Assembly (NCBI GenBank): GCA_001940645.1
Contig: MDVS01000088.1
Location: 1-7,128 of the forward strand
DNA length: 7,128 bases
From: Candidatus Heimdallarchaeota archaeon LC_3
GTDB lineage: Archaea; Asgardarchaeota; Heimdallarchaeia; Hodarchaeales; LC-3
Reading direction: 5' to 3'
Shown here: one piece after another, positions 1-7,000 of the stretch
Position numbering within the stretch: the stretch's first letter is position 1
How the letters are laid out: each line of letters begins with the position of its first letter
The notes under the pieces: model-generated
Databases searched by the model: none
The model's input: only the letters and a program-made list of their open reading frames with translations
Told to the model about the DNA's origin: nothing
Position numbers and translations under genes: made by a program

Positions 1-947
1 TTGTTATATCTTTTCAATGGATCAACTATAATTATAATAGCAAAAAATAAGATTATACCCCCGATAACATAATTTATTGTAATTTGTTCGTTTAAAAAGA
101 TATAAGCAAGAATCATTGCACTTATTGCTTCTCCTAATAATAATATGGAAGCTTTAGAAGATTCTATGCTTTTAGTTGAATACATAATTAAACTATATGG
201 GATTACCGATCCAAGTAATGAAAAAATGATACCAAAAACAATTCCTTCAATGGTCATTATTCTTTCTAGTCGGAATAATTTAAAAGATTCTGATAAAGGA
301 AAAATGTTGACAAAAATTGTCAAGATTATGCCATTGATAAACGACCAGATCAATACCCAAGATATTGATATAGAAGATGGGATGCTTTTTCTAATAGTAT
401 GAAATTTTCTACCTAAAATAATATAAAATCCATACAAAATACCATTGAATAAAGCCAATAAATCTCCAATCCAATGGCTTAAAACATTATTCCAAGTCCA
501 AGGTTGTGCTAATATTATGATTCCAATGATTGCTATAAATACTGCCAAACTCTTTTCCTTGGTTATAAGTTCATGCAGAAATAACCAACCAATTAATAAA
601 GTGACTATAGGATGAATTTGAACTAATAATGCAACTTCTCCCGCAGGTGTTCCAATTACAATAGCTCCTAAATAAACATAAAATTGTAAAACAAGTACCA
701 TTCCTTGTACAAAATATCCAAACTGTAAGTTTCTGTTAAACCAAGAGTGAAATTCATTTTTTCTAACAAAAAAGTATATTAAAATAATGGAGCTGAATAA
801 AGCTCCGAATAATAACCTTAACATCATTTGCTCTAGTGTGAAAAAATTATTATCCCTCATAATAGCAGAAATTACAGGAATAGCACCTATACTAATTCCT
901 GCCATAATTGTTAGAAAATAAGCAGTATGTTTCTCACCAGAAAGCAT
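1..947 (-). CDS. EamA/DMT-family membrane permease (3' end cut by window edge)
   Basis: Reading the minus strand from ATG at 947-945 gives 315 codons without a stop, and the frame runs off the left edge. The product is almost entirely hydrophobic, with about ten membrane helices in two halves, as in drug/metabolite transporters with two EamA repeats. Half one carries GTPAGE (residues 99-104), then HPIVTLLIGWLFLHELIT, the usual end of an EamA repeat. Half two carries SLLGSVIPYSLIMYS, then LLGEAISAMILAYIFLNEQIT (LGE near residue 272) and a final helix leading to VDPLKRYN. Family members are usually about 290-310 aa, so only a few C-terminal residues should be missing. An upstream in-frame TAA and the MLSGEKH start fit a complete N-terminus. 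Substrate cannot be read from the sequence; family members move amino acids, nucleotide sugars, drugs and other small metabolites. It is divergent from the carboxylase gene. The family call is firm; the function is open. Confidence 0.92.
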   Translation of the reverse strand, partial: MLSGEKHTAYFLTIMAGISIGAIPVISAIMRDNNFFTLEQMMLRLLFGALFSSIILIYFFVRKNEFHSWFNRNLQFGYFVQGMVLVLQFYVYLGAIVIGTPAGEVALLVQIHPIVTLLIGWLFLHELITKEKSLAVFIAIIGIIILAQPWTWNNVLSHWIGDLLALFNGILYGFYIILGRKFHTIRKSIPSSISISWVLIWSFINGIILTIFVNIFPLSESFKLFRLERIMTIEGIVFGIIFSLLGSVIPYSLIMYSTKSIESSKASILLLGEAISAMILAYIFLNEQITINYVIGGIILFFAIIIIVDPLKRYN

Positions 948-968
948 ATAACAGACCGAATTAGAAAG

Positions 969-976
969 ATAAAATA
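969..976 (-). promoter_or_regulatory. Candidate TATA box for the permease gene
   Basis: On the minus strand the octamer TATTTTAT is centred about 25 bases before the permease ATG. If it is an archaeal TATA box, transcription would start at or right beside the ATG, giving a leaderless mRNA. That agrees with the absence of any Shine-Dalgarno sequence there (the bases before the ATG are TCGGTCTGTTAT). The upstream BRE position is not convincingly purine-rich and the background is AT-rich, so a chance match is quite possible. Confidence 0.35.
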
Positions 977-1069
977 GGAGATATTAAAATTTGTCCTCAA
1001 TAAGATTTAATTGGCGATAAATTAATGAACTACCCTGTGACTTCTTGCGAGAAAGTTAAAAGGAAAGAT

Positions 1070-1077
1070 AAATTATA
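1070..1077 (+). promoter_or_regulatory. Candidate BRE/TATA element for the carboxylase gene
   Basis: AAATTATA follows directly on a purine-rich GGAAAGAT (1062-1069) that resembles an archaeal BRE. An initiation point about 26 bases downstream of its centre would fall near 1099-1100, leaving a short leader of about 15 bases before the ATG at 1115. That leader would contain the AGGA at 1106-1109. The element lies inside the coding sequence if the upstream ATG at 1025 were used, so it supports the downstream start. Inferred from spacing only. Confidence 0.3.
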
Positions 1078-1105
1078 CAAAAAAAGACTCAATTATTCGT
1101 GGATT

Positions 1106-1109
1106 AGGA
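1106..1109 (+). promoter_or_regulatory. Weak Shine-Dalgarno-like site deciding the carboxylase start
   Basis: AGGA lies five bases before ATG 1115, a normal spacing for ribosome binding. The alternative ATG at 1025 is preceded by GGCGATAAATTA, which has no comparable site. The match is only four bases, so its weight comes mainly from agreement with the protein alignment argument for the 1115 start. Confidence 0.35.
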
Positions 1110-1114
1110 CTCGT

Positions 1115-3811
1115 ATGTCAGAAGATATTTTTAAAGAAATATTATATATATTAGGAGATACTCTTGGTGAAGTAATAATAGAACAGTCTGGTAGAGAATT
1201 ATTTGAAAAAGTTGAAAAAATACGACTTTTAAGTAAGAATTTACGTGATAAATATAAGGCTGAAAATTTCAGTGAATTATATAACGAATTAGATCAATAT
1301 ATAAAAAATTTAGCAATTACTGATGTATTAGAGATATCACGATCATTCACAGTTTATTTAATGTTAAATAACATTGCAGAATTAGTGTTTAGGACTATAA
1401 ACAAAGAAGAAAGTTATAAGTCAGAACTTAGAACGACTATAAAAGGATTAATAAAAGAAAAAGGTAGAAAATCAGATTTACAAGAATATTTGCAAAATTT
1501 TCGTTATAGAATTGTCTTAACACAACATCCAACCGAAGTTAAAAGAAGAACCATTCTATTAAAAGAAAAAAATATCTACAAATCTTTATTAATGTATTTT
1601 AATAAAAAAATTACAAAAGAATCTTTAATCAATCGTTTGAAAGAGATTATTGAATCATTATGGTTGACTGCTGAAGTTCGTTTGAAAAAACCAACGGTAA
1701 ACGATGAAATTGAAGCCGCTGGAGCTTATGCAAATTATAGCTTATTTGAGGTAATTCCCGACATTGTCAATGAATTCTGGGAAGAGCTGAAAATCTTGGA
1801 TTCTAACCCAAACTATTCTTTTGTACCATTAATTGATGTTGGTACATGGGTTGGGGGAGATAGAGATGGTAATCCTTTTGTAACAATTAATGAAACAAAA
1901 TATGCTCTAAATTATAACAGAAATTTAACTATCAATCACTATTTAAGTGAATTGGATAAAATTTATGAGATAGTTTCCATATCTAATCGTAGAGTAAGTA
2001 AAATTTTTCCTTCTTTTAAAAATAAACTAGATTCCTTGCTGGATACCATTGACATTTTACCAGATCGTATAAAAAAATTAACTGATGAACCTTATCGTCA
2101 ATGGATTGGAATATGCAAACATAAACTTCAACACTCATTAATTTTACAAGAAAATGATTTCGAACAGGGATTCAAAACCTATATCGAATTTAAAGAAATG
2201 ATTCAAAACTTAATTGATGCTTTGAATTTTATTAATGCCCAAAATATTATTAAAGGATATCTGACCAAATTTATTAGAAAAATTGATATTTTTGGATTTA
2301 ATTTTGCAAAACTGGATATAAGACAGCATTCAGAAATATTTGAGAATCTTATTAACGAAATTTATGACCTTACAAATCAACATAATACATACAAGGAATT
2401 AAAGAAATCAGAAAAGATAAATTTGATTCAAAAAAGCTTAAATTCCCCCCGAATAGCAATATTTGTTAAAGACCTTTCGAAAGAATCCAAAGAATTATGG
2501 GGACTCTTTGAATTTCTTCTCTATTGGTGTGAAATTTTTGAACCACAAGCACTTGGATCAATTGTTATTTCAATGACACAAGATGAAACAGATGTTTTAG
2601 AAGTTTTACTTCTTCAATACTGGATAGGGTTATATGAACCAAACAAAAAGAGACACCCAATACCAATTGTTCCACTTTTTGAGACTATCTCCTCTTTAAA
2701 AGACTCAATACAAATCATGGATTATTTATGGGCCAATAAAAATTATTTCATATTCTTAGAACAATTAAATCTTTACCAAGAGATAATGATCGGTTATTCT
2801 GATTCAGCTAAGGATGGGGGATTTCTTTCAAGTCAATGGAATATATACCAAACACAAGAAAAATTATTAAAGTTGGTGGGAGAAAAATATTCCAATATTA
2901 AATTATTTTTCTTTCATGGTAGAGGTGGATCAGTAGGAAGAGGTGGGGGACCTCCAAAATCAGCAATACTTGGATTACCCCCAAAGGCAAACTTTTGTGG
3001 GATGAAAGTAACAGAACAAGGAGAAGTAATATCACAAAAATATTTACATAAAGAAATAGCAAGAGAAATGTTAACCGAAAATTTCTTAGCTATTCATAAT
3101 TCCAATATAGCTTATAGAGAAGTTAAAACTCTTTCACAAAATGATAGAGATTTAATTGATTCATTAACCACAACATCAGAAAACAAGTTCAGAATATTAA
3201 CCGAGAAAGAAGAATTTATCAAATTTTTTGAGGAAGCATCACCAATAGAATTCATAAGCAATCTAAATATTGGTTCAAGGCCTGCAAAAAGAAAAGAAAC
3301 AAAAAAAATTACAGATTTACGAGCTATTCCTTGGATATTTGCTTGGACACAAAATCGATTATTATTACCGGTGTGGTATGGTGTTGGAACAGCGTTAGAA
3401 GAATTATATAAGAATCAAGATCATTATGACCAATTATGTGAACTATTAGAAAAATGGCCATTTTTTGTTTCATTGATGGATAATTTATCAACACAATTGC
3501 TAAAAGTAGACATGAATTCTGCTAGAAAATACGCAAACCTTTCTAGTGAAAAACAACTATTTTTTGAGATGTTCAAAGAATATTTTAGAACAAGAAGAAA
3601 TGTAAGAAAAATATCACATGACCCGCATATAAAAACCCAGAATCCTTTTCTAAGAAAAGCTATTGAAGCACGAATACCATATCTGGATCCATTGACATTA
3701 ATACAAGTAAATGCAATAGAACAATACAGAAAAAATCATGAAAATGAATTTCTAGAAATAATATTATTGACGGTTAATGGTATTGCACTAGGAATGAAAA
3801 ACACTGGTTAA
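1115..3811 (+). CDS. ppc: Phosphoenolpyruvate carboxylase, long bacterial type
   Basis: This enzyme adds bicarbonate to phosphoenolpyruvate, giving oxaloacetate and phosphate with Mg2+. It is cytosolic and refills the citrate cycle and aspartate-family precursors. The preferred start gives 898 aa, close to the roughly 880-970 aa of bacterial and plant PEPCs and unlike the roughly 500-aa archaeal PpcA type. Visible blocks (numbered from this start) are: LTQHPTEVKRR with catalytic His138; TWVGGDRDGNPFVT around 245-258; IGYSDSAKDGGFLSSQW from about 559; FHGRGGSVGRGGGPP with the active-site Arg603; the VTEQGEVIS block; GSRPAKRK at 720-727, then LRAIPWIFAWTQNR; and a C-terminus ending GMKNTG, whose Asn belongs to the known aspartate-inhibitor site. 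An in-frame ATG at 1025 would add 30 basic residues (MNYPVTSCEKVKRK...) with no family match. The shorter start puts the catalytic His at 138, as I recall for E. coli, and MSEDIFKEILYILGDTLGEVI looks like the family N-terminus. Oddities are Gln for the usual Ala before His138, and Ser for Glu in the late NLEM..aKaD-type block (here NLSTQLLKVD). Confidence 0.97.
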   Translation: MSEDIFKEILYILGDTLGEVIIEQSGRELFEKVEKIRLLSKNLRDKYKAENFSELYNELDQYIKNLAITDVLEISRSFTVYLMLNNIAELVFRTINKEESYKSELRTTIKGLIKEKGRKSDLQEYLQNFRYRIVLTQHPTEVKRRTILLKEKNIYKSLLMYFNKKITKESLINRLKEIIESLWLTAEVRLKKPTVNDEIEAAGAYANYSLFEVIPDIVNEFWEELKILDSNPNYSFVPLIDVGTWVGGDRDGNPFVTINETKYALNYNRNLTINHYLSELDKIYEIVSISNRRVSKIFPSFKNKLDSLLDTIDILPDRIKKLTDEPYRQWIGICKHKLQHSLILQENDFEQGFKTYIEFKEMIQNLIDALNFINAQNIIKGYLTKFIRKIDIFGFNFAKLDIRQHSEIFENLINEIYDLTNQHNTYKELKKSEKINLIQKSLNSPRIAIFVKDLSKESKELWGLFEFLLYWCEIFEPQALGSIVISMTQDETDVLEVLLLQYWIGLYEPNKKRHPIPIVPLFETISSLKDSIQIMDYLWANKNYFIFLEQLNLYQEIMIGYSDSAKDGGFLSSQWNIYQTQEKLLKLVGEKYSNIKLFFFHGRGGSVGRGGGPPKSAILGLPPKANFCGMKVTEQGEVISQKYLHKEIAREMLTENFLAIHNSNIAYREVKTLSQNDRDLIDSLTTTSENKFRILTEKEEFIKFFEEASPIEFISNLNIGSRPAKRKETKKITDLRAIPWIFAWTQNRLLLPVWYGVGTALEELYKNQDHYDQLCELLEKWPFFVSLMDNLSTQLLKVDMNSARKYANLSSEKQLFFEMFKEYFRTRRNVRKISHDPHIKTQNPFLRKAIEARIPYLDPLTLIQVNAIEQYRKNHENEFLEIILLTVNGIALGMKNTG

Positions 3812-3847
3812 TATTACTAAAACAGGAAGAACTCCAAATTGAAGTAT

Positions 3848-3867
3848 TTTATATTTAATATATTTTT
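3848..3867 (+). terminator. T-rich tract, possible archaeal terminator after the carboxylase
   Basis: About 37 bases after the carboxylase stop is a T-rich run that includes TTTAT, ATTTAAT and TATTTTT. No stem-loop precedes it. Archaeal RNA polymerase can terminate at oligo-T stretches without a hairpin, so this is a plausible terminator. The same run also resembles a TATA element, which would imply a leader of about 165 bases for the downstream gene; I consider this less likely. Confidence 0.35.
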
Positions 3868-4010
3868 GTTAGCTATTCAAAAATTATGTTCGGAAATCCT
3901 TAATAACTAATAAAGAAAATTTAATTCAAATTTAGTAAATTTACTTTCAAAGTTAGTGAGAAAAAGGGAAGGGTGAGAATTTTCATAAATAGTAGTTACC
4001 AAATAAGTTC

Positions 4011-4026
4011 AATAATAATTATTGTT
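4011..4026. repeat. AT-only near-palindrome upstream of the surface-protein gene
   Basis: AATAATAATTATTGTT is an inverted repeat around a central AATT with one mismatched pair. It ends 28 bases before the ATG at 4055, roughly where a TATA box or an overlapping operator would sit. In DNA this AT-rich such a palindrome can arise by chance, so a regulatory role is only a possibility. Confidence 0.3.
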
Positions 4027-4054
4027 ATTAGTTTTCAAATTTCGGAACAGGATT

Positions 4055-7000
4055 ATGTTTCTATCAAAAAAATCGTTTAATCAAAAAAAAGTGAATAAAC
4101 TATCTATGAAACTAGTATCAATAATATTTTTAATAATAATATCAGTACAAGCAATTGGAATGGGTATTATTATCAATGAAAATAATATTTTTCCAATCCA
4201 AGAAACAAAAAAAGGTTTAAAAGATCTTAAGGATAATGAAATCTCACCAACTGAAAAATTGGAGAATTTAAATACTGAAACTTCTTATAATCATAAGAAT
4301 AGAGAGATTAATGATGATTTTATTGAATCTAGTGAAGATTCAGTCAAGTTAGGGTCAAAAGATCAAAACCCGTTAAAAAAACCATTGTTTTCCCAAATTC
4401 CAACTTACAAAGAAAATAATCTTAATACTCAGATTAAAGCTAATGAATCATTTATACTATCGAAAGATGGATTAAATCTTAACACAACAGGATCGTTTGA
4501 TGATTCTTCTTTAAAAGATACCACAACAATTGATTTTCCTAGTAATGGTTTCACAAACTTCTCTCAATCATATACTATCGATAATATTACAGCATCTTAC
4601 AATTATAGTCATATAGAATATGAAGCCGTTGGATTAAGTTCTATTTTTACTTCAAAATATGAAGGTGGTTTGGGGATACAATCTGTATCCACTTCGTTTA
4701 GTGTGACAGAAGAAATAGTGAATCTCACAACTATTCGTCTCACATATGTTCGGAGCGGCTCACCTAACGGAGTAGTCTATATCTCCGGTGATAATAGTGG
4801 TGTACCAAATAACACTATCTTAGGGGGCCAAACCATAGCGTTAGAAGATTACAGTGGACAAAATGTTACTGTTTCGTTCTCAAATCCTATCACCCTAACG
4901 AAAGGAACTTATCATATTGTCCTAAATGATACTTCCTCTGGGAGTGAATTTGATTGGTTTGATTACTATTATATAAAAGATACTGGATCTCCAGCAGATA
5001 ATGATGATGAAGCTAATATGTATCGGATAGGATGGGCAGGTGGAGGATGGACTGCTACAAACGGCGATCTTTACTTTTCATATGAATTCATTCAGTTAAA
5101 TGATACTGATTCGTCTCAGTTAAAAGAATATATTACGAGTCCTGAAGAAGTAGATTTAAGCTATAATGGAACTTCTTTAACTGCATTTTCTAGCAGTAAT
5201 TTGCTTCTTAATGGAAATATCGCAGAATTTGACTCTAATACTTCAGTTACATTTGATTTACAATATACAATTAATTACAATTCAGATAGTAATCCTATAA
5301 ATTTGACAACAAGCTTTTTAATTATCAATGGTAGTTCTCCAATTTGGAATAATAGTTTCACACATAATAGTATTCCTTCAGGCTCGTATACAGTAAGTAA
5401 ACGGAATATTACAGTATATGATGTGCCTATTGACTGGAATGGAACAAACATTTATCAAAATAATTCACTTTTCACTGATGATCCGGATTCTAATAGTTCT
5501 ATTTCATATACAAATGGTTCTTCCATTCTGAAAATTCAACTTGACCAACAAATGGATACTTATAATTGGCTTATTCAATTCAATAGTCCAAATTATATAA
5601 ATTCCTTAACTCTTATACAGAATAATTCTCAAATATTAGCTCCGCGTTATCAAATCAATTCCTCTGATACATTAACAATAAATGCAGATCTAAATTCTTC
5701 ACTTTCAGGAACTAATGGATCTTTATTCATTTATGATTATAATGATGTTTTAAATCATAGCCAAATTGATCAATCAATCAATTTAGAAACAAACAGTCTA
5801 AATTTTACCGTATGGGATCTCACTTCTTTAAGCAATCAATCTAACATTAATGGAACTTATAATATTGTAGCTCAATGGTTAGATTCTACTCAAACAAAAA
5901 TTGGTTATTTGGGTGTTAATATAGATATTATAACTCAAACAGAAATTTCAGGATCAACAGACAACTCTGAATATGTAACTGGAGAACCTATTCAGTTAAG
6001 TGGAAATTTTTCATCTTTTTTAAATGGAACTATTCTTGATTCAGTTAACATGACTTATTTGATAGGATGGAATTCATCTGTTGGTATTATGAGCCAATCT
6101 GGTTCTCACATTACCTATACTGAAGCTATCTCAACCTCCTCAGCTCCTGCAGGACTTACTAACATTACTATTTATGCTTCTTTAGCTGGACATGTTAATA
6201 GAAGTATTACAATCCCTTTCAGAATGATTAGAAACACTACATTAAACTATTTAGCAAATAATTCAATTTCCACATCTTTAACGGTTTATTACAATGATAA
6301 AATTGCCCTTGATATTTATTATAATGACACTAGTGGAGCAGTGTCTTCATCTTCAGTGCTGGTTAATGGAACTCCCACATTTGAGGAAACCAATGACACT
6401 TACACATTAACTTTTGATACTTCAACGATACCATATTCTACAACATTTGTCCTTAACATAACAGCAAGTCGAACTGATTATGTAAGTAGGGAGTTATTAG
6501 TAACTTTTGATTTAGAAGAGACTTTTACTGACATAAACAATGTGAGCACTCAAATAAATAACAGTATTATTGAGCAATATTTTTCAAATTCAAGTGTTGA
6601 TGCAATAGAAATAAAATTAGAATACTTTGACTCAAGACACAATTCTATCATCAATAGCGCAAATCTATTCGATAATTCTTCTAGTTCTGATATATCAATC
6701 AATTATAATGAAAATGTAATTAACAACACTTGGACAATAGAATTAGATCCGAAAAAATCTGGAACATTTCCAATAGTTTTTACATTCGATAAATCCGGTT
6801 ATTTACCTTCATCTGTTATTTATACTTTCCAGATTAACATAACGTTAACTGAAATAATTATAGGGGGAAATGATCAGTTTAGTAGTAATGGATCCACCAT
6901 AAGTGTGTATTACCATAACGGTACAAAGGATAATATTTCGATATTAATGACTTTTAATGACACCATTTATAACCAGATATTAGAGAATGCAACCTTTACC

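Larger units (their letters stand above)
3812..4054. other. AT-rich spacer between carboxylase and surface-protein genes
   Basis: No coding frame of useful length was found here: the short ATG frame at 3886 and the GTG frame at 3956 stop within a few codons. The first part is T-rich and terminator-like. The middle (about 3959-3976) has a purine-rich patch, AAAAAGGGAAGGGTGAGAA. The last 50 bases contain an AT palindrome and the sequence before the surface-protein ATG. The gap suggests the two genes are transcribed separately. Confidence 0.6.

Noticed and set aside
145..402. An 85-codon plus-strand open frame starting MEALEDSML.
   Set aside because: It lies wholly inside the permease gene on the opposite strand, which has a clear ten-helix EamA pattern. 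The plus-strand product has no family features, so it is a shadow frame.
1025..1114. N-terminal extension of the carboxylase as a targeting or regulatory peptide.
   Set aside because: It is too charged for a signal peptide, lacks the plant-type phosphorylatable Ser motif, and the downstream start fits the family better.
3956..3976. A purine-rich stretch with GTG AGA AAA AGG as a possible small gene start or strong ribosome-binding site.
   Set aside because: The GTG frame stops at TGA after six codons and no ATG follows at a usable distance.
3889..4047. The heptamer TTCGGAA occurs at 3889-3895 and again at 4041-4047 in the spacer.
   Set aside because: Only two short direct copies 152 bases apart, not palindromic, with no third copy seen; chance is a sufficient explanation.
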